This document shows positions 53,988 to 61,035 of a stretch of 64,000 nt of DNA, in pieces. The stretch is from the NCBI GenBank assembly GCA_029259745.1, contig JAJDEO010000063.1, positions 62,001-126,000 of the forward strand, in the 5' to 3' direction. Made by a program: the position numbers and the translations under genes. A model generated the notes under the pieces. That model did no database searches, had not been told where the DNA came from, and was given only the letters and a program-made list of their open reading frames with translations. Position 1 is the first letter of the stretch; the number at the start of each line of letters is the position of its first letter. This DNA comes from Planctomycetota bacterium (GTDB lineage: Bacteria; Planctomycetota; B15-G4).

Positions 53988-54460
53988 TCCGACACCTCGC
54001 TCTCGCGGCGCTCGTCGCCCTCGGCGCGTGCTCACCGTCTTCAAGCGACACGACGCCGCCCGCGACCGCGCTGCCCGTGATCCTCAACGTCCACGACCGC
54101 CTCGATGCCGCGCACGACGCCGAACGTCTGCTGATCTTCTCGGCGCCCGAACGCAACGCCGACCTCGAGCTCATGCGCGACCGGATCGCCATGCGTGCGC
54201 TCGAAGTCGAGGAACGCGACATCACCGTGGCCTGGTTGGTCGGCCCCGCCGATGGTCGCTTCGGCGAGCAGGAGCTCTCTGTCGAGGCCGTCGAGGAACT
54301 GCGTCTCGTGATGGACTTGGACAGCGCGCACTTCGGCGGCGTTCTCGTCGGCAAGGACGGCGGCGTCAAGGAGCGCTACGCGCGCGCGACGGACCTCAAC
54401 GTGATCTTCGCGCTGATCGATCTGATGCCGATGCGCCAAGCCGAGATGGACGATCGCTGA
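53984..54460 (+). CDS. DUF4174 lipoprotein
   Basis: 158 residues. The lipobox LVALGAC marks a lipoprotein. RLLIFSAPERNADLELMRDR, DITVAWLVGP and HFGGVLVGKDGGVKERYA match DUF4174, a thioredoxin-like fold of unknown role. Start: GTG overlapping the hydrolase stop. The pair is likely one operon. Confidence 0.8.
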   Translation: MIRHLALAALVALGACSPSSSDTTPPATALPVILNVHDRLDAAHDAERLLIFSAPERNADLELMRDRIAMRALEVEERDITVAWLVGPADGRFGEQELSVEAVEELRLVMDLDSAHFGGVLVGKDGGVKERYARATDLNVIFALIDLMPMRQAEMDDR

Positions 54461-54480
54461 GCACGCTGTCTCGTTTCCGT

Positions 54481-54604
54481 GCAGCTTCGGCAAGGCGCAA
54501 CGAGGGCGCTGAACGGAGGCGGCCTGTATTGGCCGTTGAGGATCAGGAACCGTGCTTCAACGCTGCCGGGAGGGATTCAGATGCAACCGCAGCAGATCGT
54601 CCGT
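54481..54604 (+). repeat. MITE-like element, full-length copy
   Basis: About 124 bases with the order GGCAAGGCG, CGGAGGCGGCCTG, GTTGAGGATCAG, GCTTCAACG, CAGATGCAACC, GCAGATCGTCCG. It matches the reverse complement of the copy at 57143-57255. It fills most of the gap between the DUF4174 and PQQ dehydrogenase genes, and a 10-base palindrome AGGTTAACCT follows at 54614-54623. Confidence 0.75.
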
Positions 54605-54696
54605 GAATAATCCAGGTTAACCTCAGGGGCGGAAAGGGTGCGCACGGGTTGCGCACTCGCATCATGCAGCTCGTCCATGCACCTTGGAATCCGCCC

Positions 54697-56241
54697 ATGC
54701 GTTCGCTGTCTCTCTCCGCACTCGTAGCTCTCGCCGTTGCGTTCGCCGCCACGCCCGACACGGGCGCGCAGGTCTTCTCGGCCATGCGTGTGACGCGTCA
54801 GATCACCGAGCCCGTACAGCTCGCACAGCCCGTCGGCGACAATGATCGGCTGTTCGTCGCGAGCAATCCCGGACGCGTGAAGATCATCAAGAACGGTGCC
54901 GTGCTGTCGCAGAACTTCCTCGACATCACCGCCGACATCAACAAGGCCGGCGAAGGCGGACTGCTCGGCTTGGCGTTTCACCCCGACTACATGACGAACG
55001 GGAAGTTCTACGTCTCGTTCACGGCCGACACGCCGCAAGGCGACTCCGTCGTCGCACAGTTCACGGTGTCGGCGACGAACCCCGACGTTGCCGATCCCGG
55101 CTCGCGCGTCGACATCTTCGGCCCGCTGCCGCAGACGCACACCGGGCACAAGGCCGGCGCACTGCAGTTCGGCCCCGACGGCATGCTGTACTTCAGCATC
55201 GGTGACGGCGGATCGTCGGGCGACCCCGACAACCGCGCGCAGAACCTGCTCGACCCGCGCGGCAAGATCCTGCGCTTCGACGTCGACGCGCCCTTCCCGC
55301 ACGTTCCGGCCGACAACCCGTTCGTCGGCAACCCGAACGGTCTCGACGAGATCTGGCACTACGGCCTGCGCAACCCGTACCGCTTCAGCATCGACCCGCT
55401 GACGGGCGACATGTTCATCGCCGACGTCGGGCAGAGCACGCGCGAAGAGGTCAACTACGTCGCCAGCACGACGCCGGCGCCCGTGAACTTCGGTTGGCGC
55501 TGCATGGAGGGCGACATCTGCTCGGGCCTGTCGGGCTGCACGTGCTTCGATCTCTCGCTGACCGACCCGGTTCTGGCCTACCCCCACTCGGCCGACTGGG
55601 GCTGTGCCGTGATGGGCGGCCACGTCTACCGCGGCTCGGCGATCCCGTCGTTGTATGGGCGCTACTTCTTCGGCGACCACTGCACCTCGAAGTACTGGTC
55701 GTTCCAGATCGTGAACGGCGCACTGACGGACCTCGTCCAGCACACCGCGATGATGCAGCAGTCGGGCATGGGCTTCTATCCGAGCCTGCCGACGGGCTTC
55801 GGCACCGACAACGACGGCGAGCTGTACATCCTCGACTACTACGGCGACGAGACCTTCAAGCTCGTTCCGTACCTCGCCTGGTCGGACGTCGGCTCAGGGC
55901 TGCTCGGGAGCAACGGCGTGCCGATCCTCAACGGCCTCGGAACGCTCGAGGCGGGCACGGACGTGACGCTGACGGTCACCGACGTCGTGCCGGCCGCGTC
56001 GGGCACGCTCGTGATCGGCTTCAGCGAACTCGCTGCGCCCTTCAAGAACGGCATCCTCTACCCCAACCCGGACATCCTCATCTCGGGGCTACCGACGGGT
56101 GCAGGGTCGATCAACCTCACGTCACCCTGGCCCGCAGCCGTGCCGAGCGGACTCGAGCTGTTCTTCCAAGTCTGGACACCCGACGCCGGCGCCATCGCGG
56201 GCTTCTCGGCGACCAACGGCATCATGGCGATCACGCCCTGA
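54697..56241 (+). CDS. Secreted PQQ-dependent sugar dehydrogenase, second copy
   Basis: About 514 residues with a signal peptide (LSLSALVALAVAFAATPDTG). Key elements: EPVQLAQPVGDNDRLFVAS, GEGGLLGLAFHPDYM, the catalytic-type His in GHKAGALQFGPDG (about residue 151), and YGLRNPYRFSIDPLTGD. CSGLSGCTCF gives the same Cys cluster as the first paralogue. The C-terminal module has GFSELAAP, shared with the FG-GAP protein. Unlike the first copy there is no EF-hand-like linker. The ATG at 54697 opens the signal peptide; earlier starts are possible. Confidence 0.88.
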   Translation: MRSLSLSALVALAVAFAATPDTGAQVFSAMRVTRQITEPVQLAQPVGDNDRLFVASNPGRVKIIKNGAVLSQNFLDITADINKAGEGGLLGLAFHPDYMTNGKFYVSFTADTPQGDSVVAQFTVSATNPDVADPGSRVDIFGPLPQTHTGHKAGALQFGPDGMLYFSIGDGGSSGDPDNRAQNLLDPRGKILRFDVDAPFPHVPADNPFVGNPNGLDEIWHYGLRNPYRFSIDPLTGDMFIADVGQSTREEVNYVASTTPAPVNFGWRCMEGDICSGLSGCTCFDLSLTDPVLAYPHSADWGCAVMGGHVYRGSAIPSLYGRYFFGDHCTSKYWSFQIVNGALTDLVQHTAMMQQSGMGFYPSLPTGFGTDNDGELYILDYYGDETFKLVPYLAWSDVGSGLLGSNGVPILNGLGTLEAGTDVTLTVTDVVPAASGTLVIGFSELAAPFKNGILYPNPDILISGLPTGAGSINLTSPWPAAVPSGLELFFQVWTPDAGAIAGFSATNGIMAITP

Positions 56242-56372
56242 GTCGGATCGACGATGGAGCACGTCCGGTGCGGAGGGCGACCTTCGACGACGGGTTGGGC
56301 CATGCCTCGGACGCATCGCCGCAGACGTCGATGAGGCTCAGACACGGCTGATTCGTGACGACCTGCGCTTTC

Positions 56373-56392
56373 GTGTCAAGAATAGTTGACAC
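56373..56392. promoter_or_regulatory. Operator 1 of the XRE module
   Basis: GTGTCAA-N6-TTGACAC is a perfect 7-base-arm palindrome. Its right arm forms the -35 element of the promoter for the membrane protein/XRE pair. Confidence 0.7.
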
Positions 56393-56413
56393 CCCGTCGA
56401 AGTCGTGTATTTT
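56386..56413 (+). promoter_or_regulatory. Sigma70-like promoter of the membrane protein/XRE operon
   Basis: TTGACA (56386-56391), 16 bases, TATTTT (56408-56413). The predicted start is near 56420. Operator 1 covers the -35 element and operator 2 lies at the start of the transcript. Confidence 0.7.
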
Positions 56414-56421
56414 CGACGACA

Positions 56422-56439
56422 TGTCCAACATATTTGACA
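56422..56439. promoter_or_regulatory. Operator 2 of the XRE module
   Basis: TGTCCAACATATTTGACA matches operator 1 in spacing (TGTC...GACA across 18 bases) and at 14 of 18 positions. It begins 48 bases after the equivalent point of operator 1. Together they suggest cooperative autorepression by the XRE protein. Confidence 0.6.
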
Positions 56440-56453
56440 CCGCGGGGCGAGCA

Positions 56454-56894
56454 ATGGATGTCTCTTACGAAGAGAAAACGGCCTGGATCACGCTGATCGG
56501 AATGTTGGTGGGCTATGGCGCCTACGCCGTGGCGGCCCAGCAGATGTGGGCCGCCGGGATCGACGAGCTTCCGGCCTACGCACCGCTCTTCACGATCACG
56601 GTGATGGGCCTCGTCGTCTTCATGGTTGCCGCGCACATCGTGACGGCCATCGTGACCGGGATCGCGACCGGCGAGCACGACATCGACCGCAGCGACGAGC
56701 GCGACCGCCTCATCGCCCAACGCGCCGAGGCCCGCACGGGTTGGATCTTGGCAGTCGGCGTCCTCGCCGCCCTCGCGGCCATGGTCCTCATGGTGAACAA
56801 CGTCCTCGTCGCGCACATCCTGCTCGGCTCGCTCGTGCTCTCCGAGGTCGTCAAGACAGCGCTGCAGCTCGTCGCCTACCGCCGCGGAGTCTGA
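56454..56894 (+). CDS. Membrane protein paired with an XRE regulator
   Basis: 146 residues with four hydrophobic segments (TLIGMLVGYGAYAVAAQQMW, FTITVMGLVVFMVAAHIVTA, TGWILAVGVLAALAAMVLMV, HILLGSLVLSEVV). It begins MDVSYEEKTAWITL, as in known small-membrane-protein/XRE pairs. An in-frame ATG at 56421 lies at the predicted transcript start inside operator 2, so 56454 is preferred. It would anchor or sense for the regulator that follows. Confidence 0.75.
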   Translation: MDVSYEEKTAWITLIGMLVGYGAYAVAAQQMWAAGIDELPAYAPLFTITVMGLVVFMVAAHIVTAIVTGIATGEHDIDRSDERDRLIAQRAEARTGWILAVGVLAALAAMVLMVNNVLVAHILLGSLVLSEVVKTALQLVAYRRGV

Positions 56895-56896
56895 TC

Positions 56897-57121
56897 GTGC
56901 CCCGCGACAAGACGCGCGTCCGCAACCGCATTCGCGAGCTGCGCTTCCAGCACGGCGAGATGACGCAGAAGGCCCTCGCCGACGCCATCGGCGTCACGCG
57001 TCAGACGGTCAACGCCATCGAGGGCGGCAAGTACTCCCCCACGCTCGAAGCCGCCTTCCAGATCGCCGCCGTCTTCGGTGTGACGCTCAACGATGTCTTC
57101 AGCTACGGCGAGGGCGAGTAA
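56897..57121 (+). CDS. XRE-family helix-turn-helix regulator
   Basis: 74 residues, essentially one helix-turn-helix domain (RIRELRFQHGEMTQKALADA, GVTRQTVNAIEGGKYSPTLE). GTG start two bases after the membrane protein stop. Proteins of this size and pairing are YozG-like regulators that repress their own operon. Confidence 0.92.
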   Translation: MPRDKTRVRNRIRELRFQHGEMTQKALADAIGVTRQTVNAIEGGKYSPTLEAAFQIAAVFGVTLNDVFSYGEGE

Positions 57122-57572
57122 CGACGTGCGCGTGTCGGCCTCCGGATGATCTGCTGCGGTCGCATCTGAGTCCTACGTTGAAGCGACGTCTCTGATCCTC
57201 AACGCCAAGCAGGCCGCCTCCGGTCAAGAACCTCGCTTCGCCTTGCCAGCAAGGCCCAGCTGCAACCTCGCGACCATCGTCCTTGATAACCCGGGCCAAC
57301 AGCCCGTTGAAAAGCTCTTCCGGCGCGCCGCACGCACCCGAGCGCGCCTCGCACTCGGAGCAGTTCTTCAACAGGCTGCCAAGGCGCTCCGCGGGCCGTG
57401 CTGTCGACGAACGAGCGTTGCGGTCGCAGGCGCCGCGCGAGTTCGATGGCGGCGAGCTCCGTGGCCAGCTCCTGCTCGACTGAACGGCGTCGGCGAACCG
57501 CCACTCGGCGGCAGGGGAGGCCCCCACGATTGAGCGCCGCCTCCGCCGGCGGGGTTTGCGACAATCCTCCGC
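57122..57572. other. Intergenic region, 451 bases
   Basis: Holds the MITE-like element (57143-57282). The rest (57283-57560) contains no clear gene. A reverse-strand frame reading EQELATELAAIELARRLRPQ is protein-like over about 60 codons but loses its codon bias, so it may be a remnant. GACAAT at 57560-57565 is a -10 candidate for the ankyrin gene. Confidence 0.45.
57143..57282 (-). repeat. MITE-like element, full-length copy with terminal inverted repeats
   Basis: About 140 bases. The left end (GATGATCTGCTGCGGTCGCA at 57146-57165) and the right end (CAGCTGCAACC...ATCGTCC, to 57282) are imperfect inverted repeats of each other. The interior, read on the reverse strand, has GGCAAGGCG, CGGAGGCGGCCTG and GTTGAGGATCAG as at 54.5 kb. 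There is no coding capacity. Confidence 0.72.
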
Positions 57573-58385
57573 ATGTCCTCGCAGCGCCTCTTCGAAGCCA
57601 TTGCCGCCCGTGACGTCGACACTCTTCGAGCCCTGCTCGACGAGCAGCCCGAGCTCGCGACCTCCTGCGCCCCGCCCGCGATCGCACCGCGTCGGACGCG
57701 TCGGTACTCGACGTTGCACGCGGCCTGCGACGCGTCTTCGGTCGAAGCCGTCGACATGCTGCTCGACGCTGGCGCCGAGATCGACGCGCGCAACGACGAA
57801 GGACGCACGGCGCTGCACGATGCGCTCGAATGCGGGCGCGACGCGATCGAGCGGCGACTGCTCGAGCGCGGGGCACACCAGGACGTCTGTGCCGCGGGGC
57901 TGCGTGGCGACCTCGCTGAACTGCGCGCGCGGCTCGAAGAGGATGCACACCGCGCGAACGACCACACGACGGGATTGAGCCCGCTCGGCTGGGCGAGCTT
58001 CGGCAATCAGCCCGACGCCGCGCGCGTCCTGCTCGACGCCGGCGCGCGGCTCGACGACCAAGAGCTCTTCTGCGCCGCGCAGTGCGGACACGCCGAGGTC
58101 GCGCGCGTGCTCATCGAGCGCGGCGCCGATCCCAACGAGCGCGCCGGCGAACACCGCCGCACGCCGCTGCACGTCGCCGCCGAGTTGCTCTTCACCTGCG
58201 ATGCCTCGTCGTTCGTCGAGACGCTCCTCGAACTCGGCGCCGACCCCTCGCTCACCACGACGAATGGAGAAACGCCACTCGACGTCGCCCGGCGCCACAT
58301 GTCCGACACGTCCGCTTCGCGCTCCGCTTCCGTTGAACGGAAACGCTACGACGAGATCGTCCGCATCCTCGAGGCCCACGCCTGA
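57573..58385 (+). CDS. Ankyrin-repeat protein
   Basis: 270 residues made mostly of ankyrin units: TLHAACDASSVEAVDMLLDA, ALHDALECGRDAIERRLLER, PLGWASFGNQPDAARVLLDA, CAAQCGHAEVARVLIERGAD and PLHVAAELLF. It has no signal peptide and is probably a cytoplasmic protein-binding scaffold. There is no Shine-Dalgarno sequence, and GACAAT ends 7 bases before the ATG, suggesting a leaderless transcript. Confidence 0.88.
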   Translation: MSSQRLFEAIAARDVDTLRALLDEQPELATSCAPPAIAPRRTRRYSTLHAACDASSVEAVDMLLDAGAEIDARNDEGRTALHDALECGRDAIERRLLERGAHQDVCAAGLRGDLAELRARLEEDAHRANDHTTGLSPLGWASFGNQPDAARVLLDAGARLDDQELFCAAQCGHAEVARVLIERGADPNERAGEHRRTPLHVAAELLFTCDASSFVETLLELGADPSLTTTNGETPLDVARRHMSDTSASRSASVERKRYDEIVRILEAHA

Positions 58386-58437
58386 CTTCGCCGCGCCGAT
58401 CCACGACACTGCGCACTCGCGACCCCGGAAACACACG

Positions 58438-59454
58438 ATGACCCTTCTCCGATTCACCGCCCTTGCCGCTCTCGCCCTGCTCGGCGCCTGCGGCGGACAG
58501 CCCGCCGACCTCGTGGTCTACATCGCCCTCGACCGCGCCCACTCGGAGCCGATCGTGCGCGCCTTCGAGAAAGAGACGGGGCTCGTCGTCAGCGCGCATT
58601 ACGACATCGAGGCGAACAAGTCGCTCGGCCTGCGCACGCGCATCCAGGAGGAGTCGAACAACCCGCTGTGTGACGTCTTCTGGAACAACGAAGTCGTGCA
58701 GACCGTGCTGCTCAGCGAGGCCGGGCTGCTCGCGCCGTACACTTCGCCCGTCGCGGCCGATATCGACGACCAATGGAAGGACCCGGACGGACGCTGGACC
58801 GGGTTTGGTGCCCGGGCGCGCGTGCTGATCGTCAACACCGAGCTGATGCCCGATGAGGCGAGCTGGCCGCGTTCGATGGCCGACTTCCTGCTGCCCGCGC
58901 ACAAGGGCATCGCCGGCATGGCCAAGCCGCTCACGGGCACGACGGCCGCTCACGCGGCGCTGCTCATCGAACGCGACGGTCTCGACGAGACGCTGGCGCT
59001 CTTCGAGGCGCTGCGCGACAACGAAGTCCGCTTCGGCCCCGGCAACGCGCACCTCATGCGCCTCGTCCGCGAGGGCTCGCTCTCGTTCGGCTGGACCGAC
59101 ACCGACGACGCGAAGGTCGCGATCGACGAAGGTTTCCCCGTCGTGCAGATCCTGCCCGACCAGGGCGCCGACGAACCGGGCCTGATCCTCATCCCGAACA
59201 CGATCTCGCTCGTGGCCGGCACGACGAACGAGGAGCCCGCCAAGCGCTTCATCGACTATGTGCTGAGCCGTGACGTCGAGGAGTCCCTGGCCCACGGGTT
59301 GTCGGCGCAGATTCCCGTTCGCACCGGCGTGCCGCGCCCCGACCACGTGCTCGACGTCGGCGCGCTGAACATCCAGCGCGTCGACTGGAACGCCGTCGGC
59401 CGCGCCTACACGGCCGCCGAAGAAGACCTGCACCGCGCCTTCGACGCGCGCTGA
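58438..59454 (+). CDS. Iron-type ABC solute-binding lipoprotein
   Basis: 338 residues. The lipobox LLGAC marks a lipoprotein. The periplasmic-binding fold is of the Fe(III)-binding type: VVYIALDRAHSEPIVRAFEK, CDVFWNNEVVQTVLL, SFGWTDTDDAKVAIDEGFPV and FIDYVLSRDVEESLAHG. No permease or ATPase genes are adjacent in this window, so it is an orphan, or its partners are elsewhere. It precedes the DUF362 gene by two bases. Confidence 0.85.
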   Translation: MTLLRFTALAALALLGACGGQPADLVVYIALDRAHSEPIVRAFEKETGLVVSAHYDIEANKSLGLRTRIQEESNNPLCDVFWNNEVVQTVLLSEAGLLAPYTSPVAADIDDQWKDPDGRWTGFGARARVLIVNTELMPDEASWPRSMADFLLPAHKGIAGMAKPLTGTTAAHAALLIERDGLDETLALFEALRDNEVRFGPGNAHLMRLVREGSLSFGWTDTDDAKVAIDEGFPVVQILPDQGADEPGLILIPNTISLVAGTTNEEPAKRFIDYVLSRDVEESLAHGLSAQIPVRTGVPRPDHVLDVGALNIQRVDWNAVGRAYTAAEEDLHRAFDAR

Positions 59455-59456
59455 CG

Positions 59457-60539
59457 ATGACCACGCGCGTCGCGCTCGTCCACACAACGCCGGCCACCGT
59501 GCTCAGCGACACCGCGCGTGTCATGGAGCTCGGCGGCGCCGGCGAGGTGCTCGACACGTCGATCGACACGCTGCTGAAACTCAACCTCTCGTGGACGCGC
59601 TTCTTCCCGGCCTGCTCGAGTTGGCCGTGGCAGGTCGACGGCGTGATCGCGGCGTTGAAGGCGCAGGGGTTTGCGTCCGAGAAGCTGCTGGCGGTCGAGA
59701 ATGCGACGGTTGTCACGGATCCGCACAAGGGCGTCGAGAAGAACCTCTGGGGCCCGGTGATACGCGCGCACGGGCTCGAGTTCCAGGCGCTCACGGAGGT
59801 GGATTGGGCGCCGCGTGAGTTCGACGGGCTCGAGGTGTTGCCGCGCATCTTCCCCGACGGCATCCGCGTGCCGGTGATGTTCGAGGGCAAGCAGGTTGTC
59901 CACCTGCCGACGCTGAAAACGCACGGTCATACGATGACGACGGGCGCCGTGAAGAATGCGTTCGGAGGGCTGCTGCGCGAAGAACGCCACCACTGCCACA
60001 AGCACATCCACGAGGTGCTCGTCGAGCTCGTGATCATGCAGACGCAGCTGCACCCCGCGCAGTTCAGCGTCGTCGACGGGTCGGTGGCCGGCGACGGGGC
60101 CGGGCCGCGCACGATGGTCCCGCGCGAGCGCAACCGCCTCGTCGCCGGCGCCGATCCCGTGGCCGTCGACGCCGTCGGCGCGGCACTCATGGGAATCGAC
60201 CCGCTCACGATCCCCTACCTCCGCATGGCGCACGAACGTGGCGTGGGCTGCGCCGACCTCGCGCACATCGACGTCATCGGCGAGAAGATCGACCCGCCGA
60301 CCACGCCCTTCGCGTCGTCACGCAGCCTCGTCATCCTCGGCGACCAGTGGATCCGCAAGGGCCCGCTGCGTTGGCTCGAGCCCGTCTTGCTCCACGGGCC
60401 GCTCTTCGGCTGGGCTCCGCTCGCGAGCAACATCTACCACGACTACTTGTGGTATCCACTCGTTGGCCTGCCGCGCATCGCGCGCTTCGGGCGCACCGGC
60501 TGGGGCAAGCTGCGCAAGGAGTACGTCGCGCGGTCGTGA
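59457..60539 (+). CDS. DUF362 family protein
   Basis: 360 residues. VHLPTLKTHGHTMTTGAVKN and NAFGGLLREERHHCHKHIHE are the DUF362 core, and ADPVAVDAVGAALMGIDP another conserved stretch. Many DUF362 proteins carry ferredoxin domains; here no CxxCxxC cluster motif is seen. Function unknown. It is probably co-transcribed with the solute-binding lipoprotein. Confidence 0.85.
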   Translation: MTTRVALVHTTPATVLSDTARVMELGGAGEVLDTSIDTLLKLNLSWTRFFPACSSWPWQVDGVIAALKAQGFASEKLLAVENATVVTDPHKGVEKNLWGPVIRAHGLEFQALTEVDWAPREFDGLEVLPRIFPDGIRVPVMFEGKQVVHLPTLKTHGHTMTTGAVKNAFGGLLREERHHCHKHIHEVLVELVIMQTQLHPAQFSVVDGSVAGDGAGPRTMVPRERNRLVAGADPVAVDAVGAALMGIDPLTIPYLRMAHERGVGCADLAHIDVIGEKIDPPTTPFASSRSLVILGDQWIRKGPLRWLEPVLLHGPLFGWAPLASNIYHDYLWYPLVGLPRIARFGRTGWGKLRKEYVARS

Positions 60540-60542
60540 CGG

Positions 60543-60570
60543 TTCGCGTCCGGCGCGTGGCTGCTACAAT
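60543..60570 (+). promoter_or_regulatory. Candidate promoter of the CesT-like/Clp operon
   Basis: TTCGCG (60543-60548), 16 bases, TACAAT (60565-60570). The -10 is good; the -35 is weak. The GTG start is 27 bases downstream. Confidence 0.45.
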
Positions 60571-60597
60571 GCCGCGTCCCACGGAGAGCCCAGACGA

Positions 60598-61035
60598 GTG
60601 CAGGCGACAACCCCCAGCCGTGAGCTGCTGATCCTTCGCGAGAAGGTCCAACGGTTCCTCGAGAAGGACGTCGAGGAGTTTCGGACGGTCGACGACCGCT
60701 ACGAGGTCGCGTACCAGCAGACGCGCGTCGCCATCCACCCCATCGACTGGACGACCCAGCGCACGTTGCTGCGCGTGCTCGCGCCGATCGTCATCGACGT
60801 CAAGCCGTCACCCGCGCTCTATGAACGGTTGAGCGAACTCAACAACACCACGATCTTCGGCAAGTACTATCTGCTCGAAGACACGATCTACATCGAACAC
60901 AACCTGCTCGGCGAATCGCTCGATCGCGAGGCCTTTCGTGCCACGCTCGCGTCCGTCGCGCACCATGCCGACCACCTCGTGCCGGCGTTGATCGCCGAGT
61001 TCGGTGGTCATACCTGGAGTCAACACGATGGCTGA
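60598..61035 (+). CDS. CesT/YbjN-like peptide-binding chaperone fold protein
   Basis: 145 residues. LREKVQRFLEKDVEEFRTVD, YEVAYQQTRVAIHPI, TLLRVLAPIVIDVKPSPALY, LNNTTIFGKYYLLEDTIYIE and GESLDREAF match the CesT/YbjN (type III chaperone-like) fold. The GTG start is inferred from frame and spacing. It overlaps the ClpA-like start by 8 bases, so they are translationally coupled, and it may present substrates to that unfoldase. Confidence 0.78.
   Translation: MQATTPSRELLILREKVQRFLEKDVEEFRTVDDRYEVAYQQTRVAIHPIDWTTQRTLLRVLAPIVIDVKPSPALYERLSELNNTTIFGKYYLLEDTIYIEHNLLGESLDREAFRATLASVAHHADHLVPALIAEFGGHTWSQHDG

Noticed and set aside
54649..54696. Earlier TTG start for the second PQQ dehydrogenase
   Set aside because: It would put a charged 16-residue extension before the signal peptide; the ATG at 54697 is better.
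56355..56453. Longer N-terminus of the membrane protein paired with XRE
   Set aside because: It would cover the promoter, both operators and the predicted transcript start.
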